Source: Paracoccaceae bacterium | GTDB lineage: Bacteria; Pseudomonadota; Alphaproteobacteria; Rhodobacterales; Rhodobacteraceae | NCBI GenBank assembly: GCA_016744015.1 | Contig: JADGFD010000010.1 | Span: 1-64,000 of the forward strand | Direction of reading: 5' to 3' | DNA: 64,000 nt | In this document: one piece after another, positions 18,549 through 26,834 of the stretch | Layout of the letters: the number at the start of each line of letters is the position of its first letter | Numbering within the stretch: position 1 is the first letter of the stretch | Program-made: the position numbers and the translations under genes | Notes under the pieces: model-generated | The model's database searches: none | Told to the model about the DNA's origin: nothing | What the model saw: only the letters and a program-made list of their open reading frames with translations

Positions 18549-18911
18549 TTAAGCCAGTGCGGCTTTAGCTTGGTCAACCACAGCCGAGAAAGCTTCCGGC
18601 TCATGCACGGCCAAGTCGGCCAGCACTTTACGGTCCACTTCGATGCCCGCCAATGTGAGGCCGTTGATGAACTTGGAATAGTTCAGGCTCTCGTCATTCA
18701 AACGCACCGCAGCATTGATCCGCTGGATCCAAAGCGCACGGAAATTACGCTTGCGCGCTTTTCGGTCCCTCGTGGCGTATTGCATTGCCTTATCAACGGC
18801 TTGCGTAGCTGTGCGGAAATTCCGCGAGCGTGCGCCATAATAACCTTTGGCAGCTTTAAGAACTTTGCGGTGGCGGGCGTGGGAGGCGGCGCCCCCTTTT
18901 ACTCTAGACAT
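18549..18911 (-). CDS. rplT: 50S ribosomal protein L20
   Basis: 120 residues, standard length. Typical L20 features are the basic N-terminus ([29 protein letters not shown] is the conserved RNA-binding start), [15 protein letters not shown], and [25 protein letters not shown] in the globular C-terminal domain. It binds 23S rRNA early in large-subunit assembly. It follows rpmI by 11 bases and terminates at the hairpin downstream. infC, often upstream of this pair, is not here. Confidence 0.98.
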   Translation of the reverse strand: MSRVKGGAASHARHRKVLKAAKGYYGARSRNFRTATQAVDKAMQYATRDRKARKRNFRALWIQRINAAVRLNDESLNYSKFINGLTLAGIEVDRKVLADLAVHEPEAFSAVVDQAKAALA

Positions 18912-18922
18912 ATCTCAGGCTC

Positions 18923-19123
18923 CTATCGTGCGTATGGCATGTATTTTTTAACGATGCCTTCATCGGCCTTGCACAAAGTGCTAGTGCCGCGGGCATTGCG
19001 GAGAAACTTGTTGCTCCGCTTGATCATACCGTGCTGTTTACCGGCCTGAGCGGCCTTGATGCGGCCAGAAGCCGTCACCTTAAAGCGCTTTTTCGCGCTT
19101 GATTTTGTCTTCATCTTGGGCAT
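18923..19123 (-). CDS. rpmI: 50S ribosomal protein L35
   Basis: 66 residues. [20 protein letters not shown] and a Lys/Arg-rich body are the L35 pattern. ATG 19123 is chosen because the family begins MPKMKT and a GGAGAC ribosome site precedes it; longer in-frame versions have no support. Co-transcribed with rplT. Confidence 0.97.
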   Translation of the reverse strand: MPKMKTKSSAKKRFKVTASGRIKAAQAGKQHGMIKRSNKFLRNARGTSTLCKADEGIVKKYMPYAR

Positions 19124-19238
19124 TTCCGTCTCCTCAAAAAGAGTTGGTATAAGGCGTAGCTCGGCAGCCCTAACAGGCCGGCCACACCGGTGGAGCGCAC
19201 CTAATAGGCGCATTGCGCGCGCTTTGCAAGAGGATTCG

Positions 19239-19466
19239 TTAGTTCATGACCTTGGCATAGAGCTTGTAAACTGCGCCCGGAATGTCCTGCACAAGATTGC
19301 CATCATTGTTAAAGGTGCTGGCATAATAGAGCGTAAATCCACCCAATATAAAAATAACCAAACCCGTGCCAATAGGCCGGCGGTTGGTTATCGCAGTAAA
19401 GGTGACGATTAGGCTTAAAATAAGCAGGCCTGTAGCCCATAAAAGTGCAACTTCGTAATTTGACAT
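19239..19466 (-). CDS. Small two-helix membrane protein
   Basis: 75 residues. Two hydrophobic segments (about 7-27 and 34-52) are joined by a short basic turn (TNRRPIG), with a soluble C-terminal tail. Family not recognised. ATG 19466 is preceded by a weak purine stretch. It lies 115 bases upstream of rpmI on the same strand. Confidence 0.55.
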   Translation of the reverse strand: MSNYEVALLWATGLLILSLIVTFTAITNRRPIGTGLVIFILGGFTLYYASTFNNDGNLVQDIPGAVYKLYAKVMN

Positions 19467-20215
19467 GACCGCCTCGGATTAAGTTTCAAGCTCTATATCA
19501 GATTTGGGCTTCGGGTCCAATATCTGGCGAAAATATGGCGATTCTTTGCCTATTGCGGCCACAATCTAGCGAAAATAAGGCAATAAACAATACTAAAGTT
19601 ATTACTTTCCTTTGCAAATCGCCCCGGCGTTGCATTCTAGCGGGAAGAACCGCGCGCAGGCTTCACGCCTTTTTCATAAAATGTGCCTAAATTGCTTCAC
19701 ATGCCTAAGCGGGCCGAGTAGGTCCGGGAGTGGATTGTGTCGGGCATTTGAAAACCAGCGCGCATAGCGGCCTAGCTAAAAAAGGGCTTGCCGTGCGAGA
19801 GAAACCAGCGCTTACTCCAAAGGTGTAAAAGCCCTGCGATGTCGCGTATTGCAGGCACTTTGACCAGCAGGCGCAGGTCAGGCCTTAGGTGCAATAAACC
19901 GACACAATCCGCCCAAAACCCAGCGAAGCTCCCGCTGAATATCAGAGGATCAGGCACCTCATGCCAGAGACAAGAAAGGTTCGCATTAGCGGCCATATTT
20001 CGCTTGGCTAAAAGCCCCCATACGCCCTGCGGGCGGCTTTTTTCTTGCAGAAAAAATGCGTGTGCGACGCAGTGGCGGCGCGGCAACTGTTGTGCTGCTT
20101 GGCAGTGTTTGCGCTCGCGCCGCGCTCAAGCTCCTGCGCTTTTGGCAGCAGGCACAATGGGTGCAGCGCGGCGCGGGCGTAAATCTCGCAAAGCAGTGCA
20201 ATGCCAGACGCGCCG
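19467..20215. other. Gene-free stretch with structured segment; possible RNA gene on the plus strand
   Basis: No open frame here has protein-like composition. The segment from about 19770 onward has several complementary stretches, such as GGGCTT near 19783 with AAGCCC near 19829, and ends in a hairpin with a T run at 20011-20043 that no plus-strand protein gene explains. I searched by eye for tmRNA tag codons, the RNase P core and the SRP RNA loop and found none. Beyond 20050 the sequence is GC-rich and palindromic, related to the repeats listed elsewhere. Confidence 0.35.
20011..20043 (+). terminator. Terminator-like hairpin without an assigned gene
   Basis: AAAGCC pairs with GGCTTT around an inner GCCC-TGC-GGGC stem (seven bases bulged on the 5' side), followed by a run of Ts. 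It could work in either direction, but the T run is longer on the plus strand. Confidence 0.6.
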
Positions 20216-20229
20216 CTATAGCGAGGCCA
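20209..20229 (+). repeat. Interspersed GC-rich repeat, partial copy
   Basis: CGCGCCGC followed by TATAGCGAGGCCA resembles the longer copies at 28823-28854 and 40919-40950. The stop codon of the phosphatase gene lies inside it. Confidence 0.45.
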
Positions 20230-20659
20230 AAAGATTTCCGCAGGCCAGCTCGATCATATCCAGCACCTCGGGGAAGTTGTCTTCATAATATGGGTCCGGC
20301 ACATCCGAGAGGCCAATCTCAGGTGTATAGTCCAGCAGCTTTACCAACTGCGCCCGGCTCGCCGCAGGCTGTATGGCTTGCAGGTCCCTCACGTTTTGCG
20401 CGTCCATTGCCACGATCAGGTCAAAGCGCTCAAAATCTGCGGGGACCACTTTGCGGGAACGAATATAGGACATGTCAATCCCCCGCCGCGCGGCCTCAGC
20501 ACTAGCCCGTGGGTCACTCGGGTTGCCATCATGCCAGCCTGAGGTGCCTGCGCTGTCTATTTCCAGCCCCCGCCCTTGCGCCTGCCCGCGAAAAATCGCT
20601 TCGGCGGTGGGGGAGCGGCAAATATTGCCAAGGCACACAAAGAGGATGGATTTGGTCAT
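20216..20659 (-). CDS. Low-molecular-weight protein-tyrosine phosphatase
   Basis: 147 residues. The P-loop VCLGNICRS (CX5R type, residues 8-16) sits at the N-terminus and the catalytic acid loop DVPDPYYED near residue 118, as in LMW-PTPs. DSAGTSGWHDG is another family signature. These enzymes dephosphorylate tyrosine kinases or other cytosolic proteins; in exopolysaccharide loci they partner BY-kinases, but none is seen nearby. ATG 20659 is preferred over an in-frame GTG three codons upstream because the family starts immediately before the beta strand ILFVC. Confidence 0.93.
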   Translation of the reverse strand: MTKSILFVCLGNICRSPTAEAIFRGQAQGRGLEIDSAGTSGWHDGNPSDPRASAEAARRGIDMSYIRSRKVVPADFERFDLIVAMDAQNVRDLQAIQPAASRAQLVKLLDYTPEIGLSDVPDPYYEDNFPEVLDMIELACGNLLASL

Positions 20660-20732
20660 GGGCGACACTATACCATGCCGCCCAGCCCTTACAATTCAAA
20701 TATCGCGCGTTCAGTTGTGAACGCGCCCCAGA

Positions 20733-21248
20733 TCAATTGTCAGACATGCCTTCCATGGCACTTCCGTCACTCATGCCTTCCATGTTTTCATGATTCATCC
20801 CATCATGGTTCATAGCGTCTTGCCGTTCATTGTCGATGGTCACCACCATCGGCACTTCGCCAGCCACTTCAAACACAAGGTTCAGGGTAATGGTTTCACC
20901 TTGCACAAAAGGCGCTGTCAGGCCCATCATCATTACATGATAGCCGCCGCGCTGCAAAAGCACTTCGCCATGGGCGGGCACCACAAAGCCCTCTTCGACT
21001 TCCATCATTTTAGCCACACCATCGGTGATCACATGGGTGTGCAGCTCAACGCGTTTAGCGGCCTCGGTACTGGCCGAAATCAGGCGGTCATCTGCATCGC
21101 CGGAATTGGTGATCACCATAAAGGCAGCACCCACTTGAGCGGCGGGGGAAGAGGCCCGCGCATAAGGGTCTTCAACATTGATTTCTGCCAAAGCAGGCAA
21201 AGTGGAAAGGCTAAGCGCGGCGCCCAGAAGGATAGATTTCAGTTTCAT
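20733..21248 (-). CDS. Periplasmic copper chaperone PCu(A)C
   Basis: 171 residues. An N-terminal signal peptide (KLKSILLGAALSLSTLPALA, cleavage after ALA) precedes a cupredoxin-like domain. The copper-binding pattern is present: ELHTH, a Met-Met about ten residues on (VAKMMEV), and HVMMMGL. The extra C-terminal tail is rich in His and Met (NHDGMNHENMEGM and similar), a second likely copper site. PCuAC delivers Cu(I) to the CuA site of cytochrome oxidase. ATG 21248 is supported by GGAG upstream. The neighbouring DUF2946 gene points to a copper-handling pair. Confidence 0.9.
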   Translation of the reverse strand: MKLKSILLGAALSLSTLPALAEINVEDPYARASSPAAQVGAAFMVITNSGDADDRLISASTEAAKRVELHTHVITDGVAKMMEVEEGFVVPAHGEVLLQRGGYHVMMMGLTAPFVQGETITLNLVFEVAGEVPMVVTIDNERQDAMNHDGMNHENMEGMSDGSAMEGMSDN

Positions 21249-21278
21249 AAGTGTCTCCATAAGATAAAGGTTGTTGCT

Positions 21279-21626
21279 TCAAACCCTTATCGGCGGCCCC
21301 CGTGGCCATGTGGAGAAGATTGCGTCACCAGCGTTTAGCGCCAGCTCAAAGCCGCGCCATACGGCCAAGTCAGCCAAGCCACTGCGTGTGGCATGGGGCA
21401 TATTCTCTTGCAACAAGCCTACGGCAATGCAGCAATTTGCGCAATCATGCAGCACCGGCAGCTTTTCGCCATTGAGGCCGAGCGTTACGTTATCAGCGCC
21501 ATGTGCCGAGCAAATCTCGATACTGTGAGCACCGGCTGTCATCGCGCGCGCATAGCCGTTGGCCATGCCCGAAAGCATAAGAACCAGCGCAAGCCCGAGC
21601 GTGATATATTGGCGGATACGATCCAT
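21279..21626 (-). CDS. DUF2946-like protein, copper-associated
   Basis: 115 residues. One N-terminal hydrophobic segment (about residues 7-28, signal peptide or anchor) precedes a small domain with the Cys-rich stretch HDCANCCIA (near residue 62) and an earlier EICSAHG. The Pro-rich end (WPRGPPIRV) is also usual in this family. DUF2946 proteins often accompany copper chaperones and TonB receptors; function not established. It lies 30 bases upstream of the PCuAC gene in the same direction, so they are probably one transcript. Confidence 0.7.
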   Translation of the reverse strand: MDRIRQYITLGLALVLMLSGMANGYARAMTAGAHSIEICSAHGADNVTLGLNGEKLPVLHDCANCCIAVGLLQENMPHATRSGLADLAVWRGFELALNAGDAIFSTWPRGPPIRV

Positions 21627-21673
21627 GGCTCTTATATAAGTGACCTTGCAAAAACTTGAAAGCGGCAAAACGA

Positions 21674-21705
21674 AACGGCCCCGCAGATTTCTCTACGAGG
21701 CCGTT
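21674..21705 (-). terminator. Terminator of rpmB
   Basis: On the minus strand AACGGCC and GGCCGTT form a stem, extended by TCG/CGG pairing, followed by TCGTTTT. It lies 20 bases after the rpmB stop. Confidence 0.65.
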
Positions 21706-21724
21706 ATAATCACTTCAAAAAATC

Positions 21725-22012
21725 TTAGGCGGTTGCCTGTGCTTTTTGGATGTCTTTTTTTACTTTCAGCGCAGCAGGTGAAAGCTCCGCGTCTTTTGAC
21801 TTCGCCATGAAGGCATCCAAACCACCGCGGTGGTCAACTGTGCGCAACGCAGCCGCAGAAATGCGGAACTTGAACGAGCGGCCCAATGTGTCAGACAGCA
21901 GGGTTACATCATTCAGGTTTGGCCGAAAAACACGGCGGGTGCGGTTTTTGGCGTGGCTGACATTGTTGCCAGTCAAAACGGCTTTACCAGTAAGTTCGCA
22001 ACGACGAGACAT
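21725..22012 (-). CDS. rpmB: 50S ribosomal protein L28
   Basis: 95 residues, as in other alphaproteobacteria. [28 protein letters not shown] is the conserved N-terminal block of L28, and [30 protein letters not shown] the C-terminal one. The long alphaproteobacterial C-terminal extension is present. ATG 22012 has a GGAGAC ribosome site. Single-gene transcript with its own terminator. Confidence 0.98.
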   Translation of the reverse strand: MSRRCELTGKAVLTGNNVSHAKNRTRRVFRPNLNDVTLLSDTLGRSFKFRISAAALRTVDHRGGLDAFMAKSKDAELSPAALKVKKDIQKAQATA

Positions 22013-22369
22013 AGGTGTCTCCTTGAGTTAGGGTTTACAAAGGGCGCGCGAGCGCCTGAATTTCAGACCCGCTACTTACGGCGCTTCCACACAGAGGTCA
22101 AGGGATTCGGCGCAGATTTCCTCATCAATTAACCCAATAGCGCGACCATAGCTCTTATAGCCGCCGATTGGGCGGTGGCGGCGCGTCAACCCTTGTGGTT
22201 GGGGCCACACCCTGCCCGCGCCGCGCTGCACCTTTGCGCCAAGTGCCACCGTTGCAGCGCGGCGCGCAAGGGGGGCCTGAACAGCCACAATACTGACGCG
22301 CCGCCATGGTTGCACCACGATGCGCAAGCCGCTAAGATTTCCATAAATATTCGCCTTAAAGGACACATA
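22013..22369. other. Intergenic with a long GC-rich inverted repeat
   Basis: About 357 bases upstream of both rpmB and the first DUF2125 gene. It contains the inverted repeat listed at 22218-22265 and related GC-rich palindromic sequence (ACGCGCCGCCAT near 22295). No protein gene is supported. Confidence 0.5.
22218..22265. repeat. Perfect 13-bp inverted repeat with 22-base loop
   Basis: GCGCCGCGCTGCA at 22218-22230 and its exact complement at 22253-22265. Composition resembles the other GC-rich palindromic elements near 20.1, 28.8 and 40.9 kb. Confidence 0.7.
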
Positions 22370-23854
22370 ATGAAGCTCGCCCTGCCCACCGCCGCCTTAC
22401 TCCTCATCAGTTCAGCTGCCCTTGCTGACCTCGCCCCGCAAGACATTATTAGCAAATGGCAAGACTATTACGCGCGCTTCGGCGGGGCCATGACCGTTGG
22501 CGAATCCGAGATCACCGGCAGCACAACCCGCTATCGTGATATTTCAGCCGAGATGACGATTGAGGGCAGCACGTCCCTCTATTATATTGAGTATATAACC
22601 GTAGAAAGTAATGCAGACGGCTCACTCGACATAAGCTTTTCGCCAAACAGTTCCGTTGCTATTGACCACAGCACCAATGAATATCCGTTCAACGGGCAGG
22701 CGAGTTATGATCTCGGAGCGCTGGCTTTGCATGCCCAAGGCACGCCTGAGCATATCCACTATACCTTCAGCGCCCCCGTCATCACCATGCATCAATTCCA
22801 GTCTCAACCCGATCTGGATTTCACCACTGCTATTGCCATGCAGGGGTTGGAGGGCACAATGCAGACCAACACCAGCGATGGCCTGATGGCGCAAACGGCG
22901 CAAATAGACATGGCCGCGCTATCGCTGAAAATCACAGCCACACCGCAAGGCAAGCCCCCCACCTATGTGGATATGCAGAGCGAAAACGTCAGCATCGCTT
23001 ATGATTTTAGTCTACCAGAGGTGCTCGACACCACCTCACTCCAGGCCATGCTGTTCCCCGACGGTGCGGTCTTTGGCATGGCCCTCACCGCCGGGGCCAC
23101 CACCACCAAGCTGGACCAGCAAACCGCAGACAGCAAAGGCCTGTTTACCTTCACGCAATCCAACGGAGAGCTCACCGCCGCCTTTGCCGAAAACGCCCTC
23201 AGCTACGGGCTTACGGCCAGTAACGCCACGCTGGCCCTTGCCAACACCCCTGCCCAACCGGTGGACTTCACCGCGGGATTTTCCCGCTTCCACTGGGGCA
23301 TCACCCTGCCGGTTCGCAAGTCCGAAACCCCGGCCCCCTTTGCGCTCACCCTTGCGCTTGAAGGCCTCACCCTTGGCCCCGAGATCTGGGCTAAGTTTGA
23401 CCCAGATACCACCCTCACCCAAACCCCCGCTAGCTTTGCCTTTTCCGTTAATGGCACGGCCAAACTGTTTGTGGATCTGTTTGACCAAACCGCCCTCACC
23501 GCCCTGCGCGGAGCCCCCTTTGAGCTGCGCTCACTGTCGCTTTCCGCGCTTAGCCTTGATTTTGAAGGCATGGGCCTGACGGGTGACGGCGACGTCAGCT
23601 TCAACAATGACCGCCTTGACCCGATGTCTGGCCTGCCGGAGCCTTCGGGCGTGCTTGATTTCTCGGTCAACGGCGCGCTTGGCTTGCTTGATAAAATCGG
23701 CCGCCTTGGCATGATCGAGCCAATGGTTATCATCGGGGCCAAAGGCGCGCTTGGCATGTTTGCCACGCCAAATTCCGGCCCCGACAGCTTCACCTCCCGC
23801 ATCGAGTTCACCGAAGGCGGGCATATTTCAGTTAACGGACAACAGGTAAAATAA
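22370..23854 (+). CDS. DUF2125 periplasmic protein (copy 1)
   Basis: 494 residues. A signal peptide (KLALPTAALLLISSAALA) precedes a large beta-rich domain. The protein ends with FTEGGHISVNGQQVK, almost the same as the end of the next gene's product; this and the overall layout identify DUF2125, a family of alphaproteobacteria without known function. ATG 22370 is chosen because the signal peptide starts there and AAAGGA precedes it; longer in-frame versions would extend into repeat sequence. The stop is one base before the next start, so the two genes form an operon. Confidence 0.8.
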   Translation: MKLALPTAALLLISSAALADLAPQDIISKWQDYYARFGGAMTVGESEITGSTTRYRDISAEMTIEGSTSLYYIEYITVESNADGSLDISFSPNSSVAIDHSTNEYPFNGQASYDLGALALHAQGTPEHIHYTFSAPVITMHQFQSQPDLDFTTAIAMQGLEGTMQTNTSDGLMAQTAQIDMAALSLKITATPQGKPPTYVDMQSENVSIAYDFSLPEVLDTTSLQAMLFPDGAVFGMALTAGATTTKLDQQTADSKGLFTFTQSNGELTAAFAENALSYGLTASNATLALANTPAQPVDFTAGFSRFHWGITLPVRKSETPAPFALTLALEGLTLGPEIWAKFDPDTTLTQTPASFAFSVNGTAKLFVDLFDQTALTALRGAPFELRSLSLSALSLDFEGMGLTGDGDVSFNNDRLDPMSGLPEPSGVLDFSVNGALGLLDKIGRLGMIEPMVIIGAKGALGMFATPNSGPDSFTSRIEFTEGGHISVNGQQVK

Positions 23855-23855
23855 C

Positions 23856-25355
23856 ATGAAAAACCTCTTTCTCACCACCGCCCTCGCCCTCATCGCTAGC
23901 CCAACGCTGGCCGATATTACCCCCGAAGAATTGTGGCAAAGCTGGCAGGAGACCAGCAGCCATTTTGGTGCATCCCTTACAGCGGGCTCTGAATCGCGCG
24001 AAGGTGCGGTGCTGATCTTACGAGATGTGACCTCCACCATAGATTTTGGCTTTGTCCGGCTTGAGCAGGTTATTTCCCAAATAGAGCTAGAAGCGCTAGA
24101 ACATGGCTCCGTTTCGGTGACTTTCGATTCAAACATCAGCGGCACCGGCAGCTTTAACCTTGACAATGCCCCGCAGCAATCCATGTTCATTACGGGCCAG
24201 CTTGAGGGCGCGCAAGGTGTGGTTACGGGCACGGCAAATGATTATATTTACGATTTTTCAATCGGCCATATGCAGATGGCTGGCACGATGGAAGTGGGCG
24301 AGGCGGGCGGGGTGCAAGGCCAAGCCAAATCCATCGCATCGTATGCCGGGCTAAACGGAAAAATTCACTACACCGCCTCGAATGAGGGCATGAATATCGA
24401 ATATAGCTTCACGCTCGACCGTTTGGAAAATACGCAGGATACCTCAAATCCCATCGGCAGCAGCGAAAGGAGCTTCAAGCAATCCCAACACAGCACCGCC
24501 GAAGAGTATCGTGGTGACGTTTCGCTCTTTTTACCCGCAGGCAGTGCCCTTTCAGCCAATCAAAGCTTCATCCCCGAGGGCTTCACTATGGCCGCCGATG
24601 TTAACATCGGGCATATGAATATCACGCAAAAAACCTCCTCACCCTATTTCAATATGGATATAGGTATAGACCAGCAAGACATGGGCATTTCAATCGCTGT
24701 GGATGGCCAGAATATAAGCCTTGCGACCAGCGGCAAAGCAACGTCTTTCACGCTAGGCATGCCTGCACTTGGCTCACAGCCTTATCATACCGAATTTGAG
24801 GATGCCGCCTTTGCCCTCACCCTCCCTTACCGCCTAAGCGACACCCCGCAAGAGGCGCAGTTTACCCTGAGCCTTGGCGGCGTAAGCGTGAGTGATAGTA
24901 TCTGGGCTTTGGCTGACCCTGAAAACACCCTCAGCCGTGCCCCGGCGGACTTTGCCATTTCGGCAAAGTTTCTCACAACCCTGCTGCTGGACTGGACCAA
25001 TATCGAGGCTGTAAAATCATGGGATGAAGCGCCAAGCATCCTGCACCAAGTCGCGCTGGAAACCTTCCTCGTGAGCTTTGAAAACGCCATGCTGGAGGGC
25101 GAAGGTGTGGTTGATTTCAGTAATGAAACCGAAGTGCCCATGCCCAATGGCGGTGCGCTTTCCTTCACCCTCACCGGCATCCCTGCCCTCTTGGAAAAGC
25201 TCGGCGGCCTGCCCTTGGTAGACCCGTCCATCGCCGCGCAAGCCTCTGGCATGCTGGGCATGTTCACCAGCGCAGGGGAGGATGGCAGCCTCAACTCAAA
25301 CATCGAATTTGGTGAAGGCGGACAGGTAAGCATTAACGGCCAAAAGATACGTTAA
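23856..25355 (+). CDS. DUF2125 periplasmic protein (copy 2)
   Basis: 499 residues with signal peptide (KNLFLTTALALIASPTLA). It is a clear paralogue of the preceding protein: same N-terminal layout (ITPEELWQSWQE against LAPQDIISKWQD), same order of blocks, and nearly the same C-terminus (FGEGGQVSINGQKIR). The pair probably arose by tandem duplication and then diverged strongly. Family function is unknown; beta-rich secreted proteins of this kind may bind lipids or act in the envelope, but nothing here proves it. Confidence 0.8.
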   Translation: MKNLFLTTALALIASPTLADITPEELWQSWQETSSHFGASLTAGSESREGAVLILRDVTSTIDFGFVRLEQVISQIELEALEHGSVSVTFDSNISGTGSFNLDNAPQQSMFITGQLEGAQGVVTGTANDYIYDFSIGHMQMAGTMEVGEAGGVQGQAKSIASYAGLNGKIHYTASNEGMNIEYSFTLDRLENTQDTSNPIGSSERSFKQSQHSTAEEYRGDVSLFLPAGSALSANQSFIPEGFTMAADVNIGHMNITQKTSSPYFNMDIGIDQQDMGISIAVDGQNISLATSGKATSFTLGMPALGSQPYHTEFEDAAFALTLPYRLSDTPQEAQFTLSLGGVSVSDSIWALADPENTLSRAPADFAISAKFLTTLLLDWTNIEAVKSWDEAPSILHQVALETFLVSFENAMLEGEGVVDFSNETEVPMPNGGALSFTLTGIPALLEKLGGLPLVDPSIAAQASGMLGMFTSAGEDGSLNSNIEFGEGGQVSINGQKIR

Positions 25356-25439
25356 AGTGAAATTTATCGCGGAAGTGCAGGAACGCTGGTAGCCATTTTC
25401 CAGCACTTCCGCAGAGGAATGATGGCGCGCTTTGCCGCG

Positions 25440-26462
25440 TCAAACAACCTGCTGAAAAATCACACCAGCTATAATGGCCCCGCTCACCCCCAGCCCCAGA
25501 TAGAGTGCAAAAACCTGCGGGCGCACCAAGGACCACACCGCCGCCATCGCGGGCAAAGAGCTCACAGACCCTGCAATCATAAACGCCATCGCCGCCCCCA
25601 CGCTCATGCCTTGCTCGATGAGCCCTGCCAAAAGCGGGGGGGCCACGTAGGAATTTAAATAGGCGGGCATGCCCACCAAGGCGGCGGTGATGATCGGTAG
25701 CAAGCCTTCGCCCCCCACGACCTCAACGATTAATTCCGAGGGAATATAGCTCACCAAAAGCGCTTCCAGCACATAGGCCATGGCCAGCCATTTCGCGAGG
25801 AAAAGTGCGTTGGTCATAAACTCCCGCTTAAAGGTTTCCCGCCGCTCGGAGCTGCGCCAAAACCGCCATTCCGGCTTACCCGAAAGGGGTGAAGGCCCAC
25901 AGCCGCAGCCTTGGCTAAAGCTTGGCTTTAGCGGGTTGGCCAGCAGGCCACTGCGCCCGATCAGCCGCACCAAAAAGCCGCCGAAAATCCCCAGTCCCAC
26001 CGCAGCCACCGCCTTGGCAATGGCAAATTCCCAGCCCAGCGCGCCAGCCGTGATAAAAAGCGTAGGTGGGTCGATCAGCGGCGACGAAAGCCAAAAGGCC
26101 ATGATGGCCGAAAGCGGCGCGCCCAGTATCAGCAATCCAGAGATGAACGGGATCACCTCGCAAGAGCAAAACGGCGCCAGCCCGCCAAAGAGCGAGGCCA
26201 CAAATATCATCCTTATTTCACGGCCCTTAAAGGCATCAGCCACCACGGCCTCGGCCCCCGCCGCCTTCAGCGCGGCAATCAGGAACACCGCAAACACGAT
26301 GTATTTCAGTGTGCTCAAAAAAGCCATTGCAGCAAACAGGCTCACCGCCCCTAGGTTTGGCAGATCAAAGACCGCTACCAGTATCAGCAGCCCGAGTGAC
26401 ACCGCCCAAGGCGATTTTAGTGTGGGGCGAAAGGCGGGTTTTCGTTGTGCAGTATCAGCCAT
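25440..26462 (-). CDS. Permease of the UPF0718/DUF318 type (ArsP-like)
   Basis: 340 residues with about eight to ten hydrophobic segments in two halves separated by a hydrophilic loop (SFSQGCGCGPSPLSGKPEW). The first half has PFCSCEVIPFISGLLILGAP, the conserved Cys-containing signature of this permease family, and SPLIDPPT; the second half has GMPAYLNSYVAPPL. Members include ArsP, which exports trivalent organoarsenicals, but others have unknown substrates. It is co-directed with, and overlaps by 8 bases, an ArsR-family regulator, which supports a metal or metalloid efflux role. ATG 26462 is the start just inside the arsR stop. Confidence 0.8.
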   Translation of the reverse strand: MADTAQRKPAFRPTLKSPWAVSLGLLILVAVFDLPNLGAVSLFAAMAFLSTLKYIVFAVFLIAALKAAGAEAVVADAFKGREIRMIFVASLFGGLAPFCSCEVIPFISGLLILGAPLSAIMAFWLSSPLIDPPTLFITAGALGWEFAIAKAVAAVGLGIFGGFLVRLIGRSGLLANPLKPSFSQGCGCGPSPLSGKPEWRFWRSSERRETFKREFMTNALFLAKWLAMAYVLEALLVSYIPSELIVEVVGGEGLLPIITAALVGMPAYLNSYVAPPLLAGLIEQGMSVGAAMAFMIAGSVSSLPAMAAVWSLVRPQVFALYLGLGVSGAIIAGVIFQQVV

Positions 26463-26748
26463 TTTCGGCCTCGCAGCATTCCGCCAGAATGTATCCGGCC
26501 AAGGCCTCCAAGCGGGCGTAATTGGCAATATTCACCGTTGATCGCCCCTGCTTTTTTTGCGTGATCAACCCCGCATCGCGCAGGGTTTTCAGGTGGTGTG
26601 CCATGGTCGAAGCCGCAATGCCGCTTTTCCCCACGATCTCGTGCACCAAAAGCCCGCTTTCGCCCGCCTTCACCAAGTGCCGCAGCACCCCGAGGCGGTG
26701 GTCCGCCCCCATCGCCGCAAACCCTGCTGCTGCCTGATTTTCATTCAT
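26455..26748 (-). CDS. ArsR-family transcriptional regulator
   Basis: 97 residues. A winged helix is seen with the recognition-helix region GIAASTMAHHLKTLRDAGLI and the wing KKQGRSTVNIANY. The C-terminal AECCEAENG offers a vicinal Cys pair that could sense soft metals or metalloids; the classical ELCVC box in helix 3 is absent (here LLVHEIVGKSG). It probably represses its own operon with the permease, binding the perfect inverted repeat immediately upstream. ATG 26748 is chosen because GGAG lies seven bases before it. Confidence 0.9.
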   Translation of the reverse strand: MNENQAAAGFAAMGADHRLGVLRHLVKAGESGLLVHEIVGKSGIAASTMAHHLKTLRDAGLITQKKQGRSTVNIANYARLEALAGYILAECCEAENG

Positions 26749-26758
26749 AACATTCTCC

Positions 26759-26782
26759 AATAAACTATTGCACTAGTTTATT
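26759..26782 (-). promoter_or_regulatory. Putative ArsR operator
   Basis: AATAAACTA, six bases, TAGTTTATT: a perfect 9-bp inverted repeat 11 bases before the arsR start, flanked by a further half-like TTAGTTCATT. Size and position fit an ArsR-family operator overlapping the promoter. Confidence 0.75.
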
Positions 26783-26834
26783 AGTTCATTAAAAACGCAA
26801 AGGCAAGCCCACTTTTTGCAGGCTCTGCTGTTTT

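Noticed and set aside
19772-20086. Open frame of 104 codons on the minus strand in the 20-kb gap
   Set aside because: Composition is not protein-like (many Cys, Trp and Phe), it has no ribosome site, and it covers the structured segment and terminator hairpin.
19788-20288. Open frame of 166 codons on the plus strand in the same gap
   Set aside because: Rich in Arg, Cys and Ser from reading GC-rich repeat sequence, and runs into the phosphatase gene on the other strand.
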